A stretch of DNA of 64,000 nt. Origin: Chionis minor (lineage: Eukaryota; Chordata; Aves; Charadriiformes; Chionididae). How positions within the stretch are numbered: the first letter of the stretch is position 1; each line of letters begins with the position of its first letter. Location: assembly GCA_013398295.1 (NCBI GenBank), contig VZSF01006565.1:400165-464164 (forward strand). Direction: 5' to 3'. The notes under the pieces are model-generated. The model was not told the origin of the DNA. It saw only the letters and a program-made list of their open reading frames with translations, and did no database searches. Of the stretch, positions 38,633 through 49,189 are shown piece after piece. Both the position numbers and the translations under genes were made by a program.

Positions 38633-38830
38633 GCTTTCAACTGGAAAACTAGAATTTGGATAGCATCGTAATTCATTGTTGGACCCTTCTACCCTTGAGC
38701 TGGCTGAGTAATTAACACGGCTCCTGGGACTGTGGTTGGACTCCTTGGCACTGCACATTTGGTTGAACTGGAAGTCTCCCCAGCTTGTAGCAATGAAGGC
38801 GATTCCCTTACCAGGCCTGATGTAGTGTGG
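38633..38830 (-). other. Exon-like open segment, 66 codons, minus strand
   Basis: On the minus strand tccttccttgtatctggtag (a good pyrimidine-rich acceptor) is followed by 198 bp, open in one frame, that ends GAAAGC|GTAAGT. Both introns would be phase 0. The peptide is hydrophilic and Ser/Asn-rich (for example SWGDFQFNQMCSAKE and NNELRCYPNSSFPVES). No domain is recognised. Codon texture is reasonable, but -1 of the donor is C rather than G. It could be a coding exon of an unannotated minus-strand gene or chance. Confidence 0.2.
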
Positions 38831-39627
38831 CTACCAGATACAAGGAAGGAGTAGATTTGTATCATTGGTTATGGTGAGTGGGAAGACCACTAGTTCACCG
38901 GACTGCACAGGTCTCTTCTAAGAAAAAAAATTGAGCTTTGCCATGGCCATGTGTGGTACAGCTCCAGGTGTAGCGTTCTGGATACAACGAGGACACGACA
39001 GACAGGGGTGTCTACAGCAGTAAGGACATACCATGACAGGTGGCAGAAATGTCAGAATGAACAAAGCTGATCAGGAAGAGCATGTTTTTTCCTATGTACC
39101 ACTTGGGCTGAAAACAACAAATTTAGCATTTCCACCTCAGAAAAAGTGCTGCCTTCTGTGAAGCCAGCAGTTGTTCTGTACCCAGGACAGAAACTCTGTG
39201 TGTTCCCCTCCTGTCGGTGAATTTAACGGTAGTGACAGTTGCCACATCAATGGAACAGGAGGTTTAAGTTTTCTGCTCTGGCAGAAAAAACTTTGCACAA
39301 CCTTCCCTCTGCACCTCGTGAAAGAGTAGTTCTCTCCCTGCCCCAGCACTCGGTCACACTATGGGATTGCACAGAAACGATGGCCGAGTTTGGACTTCAG
39401 ATTTCCAAGGAGTTGATCTGAGCAAACAAATTCCTTTCAGGAACACCGTGGTACAGGTCCCTCAAAGTCACATATGAATGACCCTGCTTCTCATGTTGTC
39501 CATATAAAAAAACTGGCTTTGCTACCTCAAACAGCTTTGCTAAGAAATGAGGACCCTAGCTATCTGATGCAACCTCGGAATTTAAAATAAACTCACAGGC
39601 CTCATTCGATGGAGCCCATATTCTCAC

Positions 39628-39695
39628 CCAGTTCCTCCCACTGAAGTCAACGAAGTCCTGTGATCAGCTTCAGCAGGACCGGGGTTTGACACCGA
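39628..39695. repeat. Ancient amniote repeat fragment
   Basis: 'cctcccactgaagtcaacga' and 'cagcttcagcaggacc' fit the widespread sauropsid pattern 'ctcccattgaagtcaatggg … ctgcaggatcagg'. Short and diverged. Confidence 0.35.
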
Positions 39696-40577
39696 GACAC
39701 ACAGCCCCTCAGCGGAGCTTTCTGTAAAACCTGATGCTGAGCATGCAAGTAAAATATCAAAATGCTCAAATATTTGTGAGCGTTTGTGACAACATGTCAC
39801 CTTGTCTTCTAGAGGTTCCATCAAGTAAAAATTGCTGCTGCACTGTAGATAGATGAAAATCTAGCCTCATGCCAGCAGGCAATCACCAAAAATGAGTATT
39901 TCTAGAGGAACAAAGAACCACCCCAGAACTTCCCTGGTACATCCACAGTCAATAAAACATGACTGTGCTGTAAATTAAAATCTGCTGTAAATTCACATCT
40001 TGTAATCCCCTTGTGCGCTCATATAGGAAACAAAAATCTAACTTTTGGTGGCTAGCTGCATCCCATAACAGATCCTGGAACAAACAAACGTGTGCTGTGT
40101 CTAACCAGCAAGGACAGAACAGCGAGGAGCGTATTGAAAACACACTGCTGCCTGGTGAGCTGTCAAATCCAGCTCCAACCAGCAAAACGCACCTTGCACG
40201 ACTTCTGCTATATAAAAGTACTCCTGTACATGGCGGGAGATTATCTTTAAGGGCCGTCCAGTTTTGAACCACGTGACGAAAAAACCCCACATGGGTGCTA
40301 ATTCAAGAGGAGGAGCTGATTGTCAGTAAGAAGCGACCGACACTTGACACTAAATATTTCATATACGCAACACAAATTGATACTCCTGTATTTGTGTCCG
40401 TCCTCGTTCTCTCAACTGCTCCCTAATGACATGTAGTCAAGTGTTATATTTTGATTTGCATGTTTCACATGAATCATTAATGCAACAATACAGAACAGAA
40501 TGTTGTTCCCACCAAGGCCACATTACGTTCCTGGAGATGGAGTATGCCCACATAATGCTTATAGCAAGGGGAAAAAA

Positions 40578-40602
40578 TAAAAATAAATAAATAAATAAAA
40601 AT
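40578..40602. repeat. AAAT microsatellite
   Basis: About five AAAT units (aaaaataaataaataaataaa). Ordinary simple sequence. Confidence 0.85.
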
Positions 40603-41865
40603 ATCACACAACAAAAGATTGGGCATGTGCACATGCTTGCTACTGTGGGCAAAGGCTCCTCTTGCTTGATTGCATTTACCTATTTTCATTTGTTTCTTTG
40701 TTTTGTGAGTTTTGGTTGGTCGTCCCCCTGCCCAACAGCTCGTGTACAATTCCATTTGGGGGTTTTTTGTTGGTTTGTTTTTTTTTTTTTTTTTAAATAG
40801 AGTTGCAGGATGCTAAATGGACTGGCTTAAAGTAAGCAGAACTGGCAAGTCTTAGGCGGTTTTCTACAAGATCATTGCCATGTGGATCACAGACTGTAGG
40901 TTTTTGTCTCACAAGATGTTGACACATGCTGGCACAACTGAGCTAACACTTCACTACATATCCCCAAGCAGCACCTGGTCCTGGCTTTTAAGACAGACCT
41001 ACACATATTTCCTACGTATCTCATTTCCCAAACTCATTGCTAATGCTACAAATAAGACGACTCCACCAGCCAGGAAGGCCAACCAACTGGTCAAGAAGAT
41101 AATTTACAGTTAATGTAAACCTACTCAGCAGGATTACCAGCACATTTATACACTTACAAGCATTCATGAGTGGCATATGATGCTAATGGACACTAAAAGG
41201 AAGGCTGCGTGATGGATGATGGTAATTAATGATTAAAGCATTACACAACACATTTCTCTGGGAGTGCCATGTTAGTGTCACTAAGTTAAGATCCATCAAC
41301 CTGCAGCTTAAGAGGTCTGGGGTTGCAAATCACTATTAGAAAAATAAAGGTATTTTTACCCTTACACTTTTACTCTTGTATCTACAGGCAAGAATATTAA
41401 TACAAGAATGCCCACATCTCCAGTTCGATAAACATATATTAAATATGTACACGGAGGACACGCACGCACCTCCTTTTCTGAAAACTTTACAGAAGTTCCT
41501 AGCTGGTAACAAATCCTGCCTTCCCCTCCATTTAAAAATGTTCTGTTTATAAGTACCTCACATTAAGGCATTGTTTGCATCAGTAATTTTTCTTAAGAAC
41601 CTTAAGAGCTGACCAGGACAGACAGGGATCCCGTTTGCTCTACTCTTGCTCATGGTTATATATTTTATGGTACAATTTGTGAAAGGGAAAAAAGAGTTTA
41701 AAAAAAGATTCCCCAACCACCATATTCTGTCAGGAAAGGGAAAAATTTTCACGTTGTATAAATGTACATGCATTGAGGGGAGGGGAGTACACAGCCACGT
41801 TGCGGCCAGCCACACATATACCCAAACAGGTCTATGTGACAGCCTGCAAACTGCCAAAACTGCTT

Positions 41866-41921
41866 GGGGGGGGGGGGGGGGGGGAAAAACCCACANCCGG
41901 GGGGGGGGGGGGGGGGGGGGG
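41866..41921. repeat. Twin G-homopolymers around an unresolved base
   Basis: G19 (41866-41884), then aaaaacccacaNcc with N at 41896, then G23 (41899-41921). The N marks an unresolved position, so true length and content are not trustworthy. Such runs fold into G-quadruplexes and stall polymerases, which explains the poor sequence. Confidence 0.9.
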
Positions 41922-42074
41922 CAAGAACCCGCAAGCCTGGAAATGGTGTGGACAATGGATTCAGCAACACCTTAAACTGCAGCAAAAAGATGAGCTATAA
42001 AATGATCTGTCAGACCCCTTGTCTGAAAGAACATCTCCAGGTGGGGACTAATGGCCTGCTTAAGGGAACTGAGA

Positions 42075-42375
42075 GGGGGGTGTTACTGTGGTCGGGGGTT
42101 TGTTGTGGAGTTTCTTTGTGTGTGGGGCTTTGTTGTGTTTTTTGGTTTGGTTTTTTTTTTGGGGGGGGTTATGTGGGTTTTTTTGTTGGGTTTTTTTGGG
42201 TTTTATGTGGTTTTTTTGTTGGGGTTTTTTTTGGTTTTTATGTGGTTTTTTGTTGGGTTTTGGTGGGCTTTTTTGGGGTTTTTTTTTTTGTTTGTTTGGC
42301 AGTTTTTTTGGTTTGGAGGTTTTTTTGGGGGGGGGGTTGGCTTTTTGTTTGGGTGTTGGTTTTGGGGGTTCCCCC
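42075..42375 (+). repeat. T/G-rich minisatellite, ~34-bp unit
   Basis: About 300 bp of almost only T and G on the plus strand. ATGTGG recurs at 42171, 42205 and 42240, a 34-35-bp period, with degenerate units on both sides; within a unit T-runs alternate with GGG/GGGG blocks. The strand asymmetry is extreme. It can form many G-quadruplexes or an R-loop if transcribed so that the T/G strand is displaced. The long low-complexity frames read across it are artefacts. Confidence 0.8.
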
Positions 42376-43444
42376 TCCTCTCCCCTCAAGCAGGTTCAGC
42401 CTTGCCACAGCTGCAAGCCTTAACAGACCTACCTCCTGCAATTTTAAAATCCCATCTACCCATCCTGTTTCCAGGAAGATGAGGTAGCATGGTGCTGAAG
42501 AGCTAAGCACATGCAAGATGCAGGTCAGCATCAGACCTTCCTAATGCACTAAAGATGTGAGCCAGTCTTACAGGAATCAGCTCTCAGCCCGAGAAATTGA
42601 TTTTCCCAGCCTCCTGCACTAACCGGCCAGACTTCCTACTTTAACGTAGTATCTACTGGAATGGTGCTGAGTCCCATAATCTGAGTAAAGCTAGCTGTTA
42701 TAGCAGAGATGCAGGTACTGTGAGAGTTGCCTTGGCTCTGCAATCAAAGTTATTCCCCATATTAAATTTCCTTTAAAAATAATAAAAGTTAATTTAAAAC
42801 TCATACAAATTCAGAGAACACCACCAAATGCAGCTGGAAAGGATAAAAGATGCATAAAAATTTCCCCAGCTATATGGTCAATCAGGTTCATTTCATCAAC
42901 CATCTACAGCCTGAACATATTTTTCCATGCTCAGTACAAACACAGCACAACATTTTCAGAGCATGAGAAGCAGCCAGTTAGAAAAGAATGAGAAACTTGA
43001 AGTGATCGCTTGATCCTCATAAATGCCATTAAGCTGATTTCAGAAGCAGGCCTTTGTCTTCCTAATCCCAGTAATTCCTTTAATTGAAACTGCAGAAGTT
43101 GTCTTTTTCAGCTAGGAAATTCTAGTTCTTCACTCAAAATGACTGAAAGGCCTTTTTCTCAGCCTGGAAGGTAGGTAGGGTCTGCACAGAGCACACCAGC
43201 CGAAGGACCAGGAAAGAGCAATGATCAAACAGAAACTTAGGTGAAATCATCAGGCTTCATTTTCACATGTTGAAAAGCAGAAAAAAATGCTGTGAAGTCT
43301 ATAAGGGGGGTGGGAAAGCGGGGATTTCTCCTTCCGCATTATTTTCCAGGGAGTCAACCTGGAAAACTAAAAGGTGATGAGTTATTATGAAGAAGCAAAG
43401 AGGAATTGTGTTCTACTTAAAAGTAGAGGACAATTCAGAATCAC

Positions 43445-43500
43445 GGGTTCTGGGTTCCGTTTTATGCTCAGCTGATGACTTTGAGTAGAACACTTGGGGC
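43445..43500. repeat. Possible MIR/CORE-SINE-like remnant
   Basis: 'gggttctgggttccgtttta' then 'gctgatgactttgagtagaa' and 'cactt' loosely follow 'ctgggttctattcccagctc / tgtgtgaccttgggcaagtc / actt'. Heavily decayed. Confidence 0.3.
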
Positions 43501-43529
43501 CTGACTCAAGAAAATAAACCTACATGGAG

Positions 43530-43605
43530 CCACTGAAGGACACAATGTCAGTGGGACTTCCACACAGAATCCTTAATCGTTCTAGGGCCAGATTTAGAAA
43601 TCCAA
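43530..43605. repeat. Ancient amniote repeat fragment
   Basis: 'caatgtcagtgggacttcca' followed by 'agggccagatttagaaatcc' resembles the sauropsid motif 'ttcaatgggagttttgcctg … aggatcaggcc'. Short and diverged. Confidence 0.35.
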
Positions 43606-44394
43606 GAAACCATCATAAATCTGATGGGTAGAAATCACCATACAGAGGTTAAAAATAAAATAAAACCCACCATTTCCAGATAAAACTTACTTGAGTCCGA
43701 TAGCAGGAATCCGTATTTCCCATTTCCAAAATAAACCTAGTACGCAGTGCTATGCACTTTGCCAGTCAGGAAGGTCACTTTGTCATGGAGCCGGAGGAGG
43801 AGAACAACAACAGAGGCAGCACTGTCTGTGTGCCAGGACACCAGCCAAAGGGCAACTGTGAGGCTGAGATTTTTTTTTAAAGATATATGTAGTGCTATCT
43901 TTAGGAGATGGTTCTCTGAAAAGGAGAAGGTTCCCTAAAGAGTCGTTCTAATTATTTCTGCATCCCAAAAATAGCTGGAAAGAGACCTGAAGGATGAAAA
44001 CAGGTAGATTTCCACGTCTAAGAAGCCAGGCCACAATCCACCTGCTTTATGATATTTGATCATGATCTGATTGCAGCCTGGTGCCCGTAGGGCCCAGCTG
44101 ATGATACCCAACAGACTGTATTTGTTTTACGTGAAGAAATGAATTAAGCCTTCAGAGACGGAGAAGTCAATGGATGTCCATGGTAATGAGTGTACCAATA
44201 TCAATTTTAACAAGATTTTAGAAAGAGAAGTCAGAAAAAGAACAAGCTAGTTTAAAATGAAAATACAGCTGTCTCCACAAACAGGAGAGATTGCAGATGC
44301 TCAAGAAATCACAGTGATACAAATACCAATATATTACATTAAAAGTACCCAGATATCAGCTGTACAACTGAAGATGAAGCTCAGCTTTACAGGT

Positions 44395-44445
44395 TTCAGT
44401 AGCACTACCCTAGATTTCAGCTGGTATAACCGAGACTGAAATCTG
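44395..44445. repeat. Ancient amniote repeat fragment
   Basis: 'agatttcagctggtataacc' plus 'gagactgaaatctggcc' follows 'agatttacaccagtgtaact / gagatcagaatctggcc', the palindromic family also suspected at 14.4, 26.0 and 57.3 kb. Confidence 0.4.
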
Positions 44446-47400
44446 GCCTGCTGCCACTAAACTGCACAAAGCAATACTTGATGTCTTTTTTGCAAGCAGA
44501 AATACAGAGCCAATAGAATGTTTTCCAGGTACATGACTGTAAAGTGAAGTATTTCTCATCGAGAAAACTTTAGAAAGTTCAACAAGCAGTCATGAGCCCA
44601 ACTTTAAGAACAGAAAAGTCCAGGCAAAGTGAGGATGAGAAAAAGGAAATGGGTAATGAGTACTCTATCCTCCTACAAAATTAATAGAGGTGGCAGGGCC
44701 GTAACTCATACAGCCCTTATGAAAAGATCTTCCCAGTATTTAGTGCTCAGGCTTTTTCACTCTGGTCTCTTCTTGCTCAGCTTTCAACCAGCTAGAGTAG
44801 ACACAGTTGGTTATGTTAGTTGGGTGAATACAAGTGATTGCACCTTTCCAGCCTTTGAGGCACCAACACTCAAAGTAAACAGTGCAGTTCAAATTATTAA
44901 CATTGCTTTTCCATCTCTATGTACTGTGATAAGCATTTAGCTATGTAACAAAGTTGTTATTAAAAGCAATGATTATTTTAGTTGATATATACACACACAT
45001 TAAACTAAGACTATCCTCACCTCAGAGCTACTGTATGAGACTACATGCAAACTCTGGCAAGCCTGGCACAGTAAGCACAATCAGGTCACCCATTTGGTTT
45101 CCCTTACAACTTGCCAGTTTGGTTTTTTGTTTTTTTGTCTTTTTTTTTTTTTTTAAAGTCATCAGTAGCTAAGAAAAGCAAGGTAAAATGTCTGACACTC
45201 GAAAACAATGTCATTTCTTGAGCTACACGTATGAACCCAGTGGCATTCAGACTTGTTGAAACTGGCTTTATGCAACAAGAAACTCATTGTAGATGGGCGA
45301 CTTCAAGCAAAGGCTTTTTTGTTTACATCTAGAGATGGGAAGTTAGCCACATAGTCGTGCTTAGTAAATCCTTAACTACTCTGCTGACTACCACTGAAGA
45401 TAGTTTTGAGCTCCCCCCTCCCCCAAGACCTTTGTCGTATTCCACAGGAGCTGAAGACATCTCGTTTCTTTCCATTTTGGATCACTTCATCTCCATGTTC
45501 ACTATCTAAACAAAAACCTATGCACTTGCACGTGTGCACAACGTCCTCTTGCATGAGGAAACCAAAGCACTCAATGTGTTTGCTCATGAAAGAGAAAAGA
45601 GTCCATCTTCCATGACCAGCGCCCCAAGCCATCCAGAACATGGGATCAATGTAAGAATTACCAAAGGACAGAGTACAATCTGGATGACCAAAAGCTTCTA
45701 TTTACAGGCTTCTGCATCCTTTTCTTATGTCAAAGAAAGTTTACATGCTTCACCTATTTATTAGCATTTCCAATCCTAATGGAACTAGGAGAACAATAAA
45801 GAAGCCATGACAGAATACTTTCTCCTCTCTTCTCTCTGACCCAGAATACATACATAATCTTTTGCATTTTTGGTTGGCAAGATAATTAGCTGAAGGCTTG
45901 AGACTTGAAAATAATTTGCTGGTGCGCCCTGAAGAGGAAGGAGTCAGGCACAAGAAACCTGTGCTAACCAGTGAGTATTACTGGTAGTACACCTTAAACA
46001 CGATTCTTTTCTTCAGATACAAGTAGTTTAACCCAGCCCTAATGATAGTAAAGAATAGCATCAACACAAATAGTTTGGGTACTCTTTTTCTTTAAAAACC
46101 AGAATAAAAACCCCAACATTAAGAAAAAGTAGAGCAATAGCTATATACACTTCAAAAGGTATTATGTTAATGTCTACCCCATTAGCTACCTCTGATTTTT
46201 TTGTTTGATTTTAGGTACATTAATATTATTCCTTTCCTACAGAACTGGGAGAACTGAAGTAACAAGACTGTGAACATCTTGAATGAGTGAACTTGTACCG
46301 CATCAATAAGGTCGTGATACAGGTCACTAGCAACATCATCTTCACTAGGCTGGCAATAAGTTCTCAGATTTGACATATGACTTCACTGTCACAAGACGTT
46401 AATTATCCCCACTGAGGTAATATGCAGGCAAACACAGAGAAGTGCATGTTCTCTTTTGATTTACTAGAAACTGTATTAATTTGCAAGAATAAACACCGAA
46501 CTCATTTATTTCAAATAATGCAATTTAGCTACACTGAATTACACCTGTTCCTTAGCTCCCCCACAGAACAGAAAGGCATCAGGTATAATAAAAACCTGAA
46601 AAGGATTAAAATACTGAGTCAGGCCAGGGACTATTGCCTTTTTTATTTAATGCAGGCATTGTCTATTACAAGCAATTTTCTGAAGGCTATTGCTCTTGCA
46701 TAATATGCTGTACGAACATGCAGAGGGTGGGGTCCCAACAGCCCAATTCTTTTAATTCACTGAAGTGGAAACAGTCAAGAACAAATGGAAAGCAGAGATC
46801 AATTGCTCCCACTGGCAATGTCACCAATTATGAATTTTGTGGAATTAAAATGAATTTACCATCTTGGCTGTGTTATTATGGTTACGTTGTGTAACATTAT
46901 GAAAAGCACATTCATCTCATATATAAGATTAGCTGAAATAAATGTATGATTTTTCTCCTTTTGAAATACTGTACATGGTAATGATACTTGATCTGTTCCA
47001 GCAAGATGTCTCAGGCTCACTTTTTAACTAGTCACAAAGCAGCTGCCAGCAGTATCAGGAAGCAAATGCGGCAAAAAAAGGTAAAATTCATTTAGCCCCA
47101 CATCAGCAACATCTGGTACAATCTGTGATAGCCACTGAGGAACCTGACAGCCTCCTCCTCCCACACTAGCTTACCTCCAAAGATGATTTGCCTTGCCTTC
47201 AGAGGACTTGCTTCCAAAATACAGTGACAGAAAAAGGGACGTGAATCCAGCCTTCAACAGCAGACTGTGTAACTCAGTAATCTTACTAAGCATCAAGTAA
47301 GCAACATCACCTTACAGAGGGCAGTCTTCCGAATGGTAAAAGCATCCCTTTGCTACTCTTTACCCAAAGTTCGTAGCCTAATGTTGTGTAGGAACAGCCC

Positions 47401-47745
47401 GATCATGAGTGACTGCAGCCGAGAGCTGGACACATGGCAGTCTCCATTGCATGACAAGGTTTAACAGACTGAGGATAAGGAGTAACCCTTTTAACCATTC
47501 CAAGGAAATTCAACAATACTCATCCAACACAGCTTCTAGACAGCACCAAAGTAATTTTGCCTTTTGTGTCTGTGGAAAGAAAAATGCTTCTTACAGACAA
47601 CCGACACTCCAGAATTGCCAAGTTTCTGTTCGGAAATGAAATGAGGAAAAAAAAGTAGATATTTAATTACATTTAACAAGATTTGGGAATGGAAGTCAGA
47701 AAACATAGGACTGTTTTGCAAGCTAATATAGGAAAGACGACTTAC

Positions 47746-47788
47746 CTGCATCACTAGCTCCTAGCAGGGGAAGGATGGCTATGGCACA
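47746..47788 (-). other. Short exon-like segment with consensus donor, minus strand
   Basis: On the minus strand a 43-bp segment ends GATGCAG|GTAAGT, a perfect donor. The acceptor could be cctgcag|TGTGCC. The open frame reads CAIAILPLLGASDA and continues upstream as …CDLNCLQ, so the true left edge may be further upstream. The peptide is leucine/alanine-rich and would fit a helical repeat protein, but it is too short to assign. It lies 1.2 kb downstream, on the same strand, of the 49003-49189 candidate. Intron phases of the two agree only if a different acceptor is used. Confidence 0.18.
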
Positions 47789-48960
47789 CTGCAGGCAGTT
47801 CAAGTCACAAGGGTCTCTCTCTCTCCCACATTACGTTGATGCCAGGCACATATTAGACTTATTAAGGAACAACATTACAAAGGGAATAGGAACTGGGAGA
47901 GACAAAAGGAGGAAATAAAGGCTCTAAGAAACTTTGGTTTCACACAAACTAAAACTCCTAATAGCACAGGAGAAGGAAAGCAATGTCAACAAATCAGAAG
48001 GAATAAACTTTTAAAGGGTGAAAAGAGAGGTTGCAGGGGTCACAAAGCTGGAGAGTGAACCTACGTGGTCAGGTCAACACTTCACAACTGACACTTCACA
48101 CAACCGGGGCCACAGAGAAAAGCACATAGGATTTGGTTAGAAAAAATGGCTTTTGTCCAGTTTAAGACAGCACAGATCCACAGCCCTTAAATGGAAGCAA
48201 CTGTATTATCTGCTGAAATAACAGAGTTCAGCAAATTACGTCAGATATACTAAATTCTTTGATAGGGACTTAACAGCATTAAAAGTCTGCTTCCCATTCT
48301 AACAGGTAAAGTACAGACAGTGGCAGTCAAATACAGTTATAGCCAGTATCTCAGCACAAATAGCAGGCAAGCCATGAAAGGGAATGTTTCAGCCAGGAAC
48401 ACCTTTGCCTCGAGAGCTGCATGTTTGGTTGGACACAGATTAAGGGCAGAAGTCTCCTGTGAACAGGCTTTTTTGCAAGATTATGCAATTCTTTCAACTT
48501 TTATTCTTATTATTTTCATTGCCATAAGTAGCGAGAATCAAACACTATCAAGCTAAACACATGCTGGGACAACATTCTAGCCAAGAGCTGAAAACCTTAA
48601 TACAGCAATTACACAAGAACTGGAAAGAAAAAGGTGATGAAATACATGTCAAGAGATGAAATAACTTGTTCAGGGCCCAGATCAAAAGAAGAACCAGGGA
48701 AACAATTGTACAGCCCACAACCCACATGTCTGTGCTACCTTCTGCTCCTAGACTGAAGTCAGGAATACCTCTAAAGAAATGCAAAGAAATCATGTGAATT
48801 TTTCCTAATCTGGATCAACCAGCCATATTGCTAATAATAACCATAATATTCTAAAGGAACTGAGAATAATTGTCTGTTGAGCATAAATGTGAACTGCCCT
48901 CTCCTGGGCAGAACTGGAACACTCAAATATCTCTAACCCAATTTCACACCTATAAGTTTC

Positions 48961-48979
48961 AAAAAAAAAAAAAAAAAAA
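48961..48979. repeat. A-homopolymer with C/A-rich tail
   Basis: A19 followed by caacccaaaaccaaaaaaac. It could be the remnant of a retroposon tail, but no element body is recognised to its left. Confidence 0.85.
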
Positions 48980-49002
48980 CCAACCCAAAACCAAAAAAAC
49001 AC

Positions 49003-49189
49003 CTTAGCACTGTTTTAAGCACTTGGAAATTCTTTGGGGGTAGACGTTGAATTATTCCAATAGCATCCAAAATTACATGTGTCTCTATGCGAACCCCAAT
49101 GTCAGGTTTTGTGGTCTCTCTAATCTGATCCAAGACATTGCAGGCAATAGCCATCAGCTCATGGTAAATGCACAATAGTGACTTTTGAG
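49003..49189 (-). other. Most protein-like exon candidate, minus strand
   Basis: On the minus strand ATTTTATAG precedes a 187-bp segment ending GTGCTAAG|GTGTTT. One frame is open throughout and reads for example LLCIYHELMAIACNVLDQIR, …GVRIETHVILDAIGIIQR and …KNFQVLKTVLR. The regular spacing of Leu/Ile/Val suggests paired amphipathic helices, as in HEAT/ARM-type proteins, and composition is not biased. The acceptor is acceptable, but the donor (GTGTTT) is weak and lies against a T-rich stretch. No family could be named. It may be a real exon, an exon of a decayed gene copy, or chance. Confidence 0.25.

Larger units (their letters stand above)
37140..41860. other. Mostly unique non-coding DNA
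   Basis: No gene is named. C/A-rich simple sequence lies at about 37690-37757, an AAAT microsatellite at about 40578-40602 and a T-run at 40778-40794. It also holds the exon-like segment at 38633-38830 and an old repeat piece at 39628-39695. Confidence 0.6.
42380..47740. other. Unique non-coding DNA with old repeat pieces
   Basis: No gene is recognised. Old repeat fragments lie at 43445-43500, 43530-43605 and 44395-44445. A T-run interrupts the sequence near 45121-45155. Open frames are short. Confidence 0.6.

Noticed and set aside
41864..42487. 207-codon plus-strand open frame (and overlapping frames on both strands)
   Set aside because: It runs through G-homopolymers, an N and the T/G minisatellite. 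The product is Gly- then Phe/Val/Gly-rich low complexity, an artefact of base composition.
43692..43870. Minus-strand frames upstream of CAA|GTAAGT
   Set aside because: Protein-like pieces are broken by in-frame stops and the flank resembles an old repeat.
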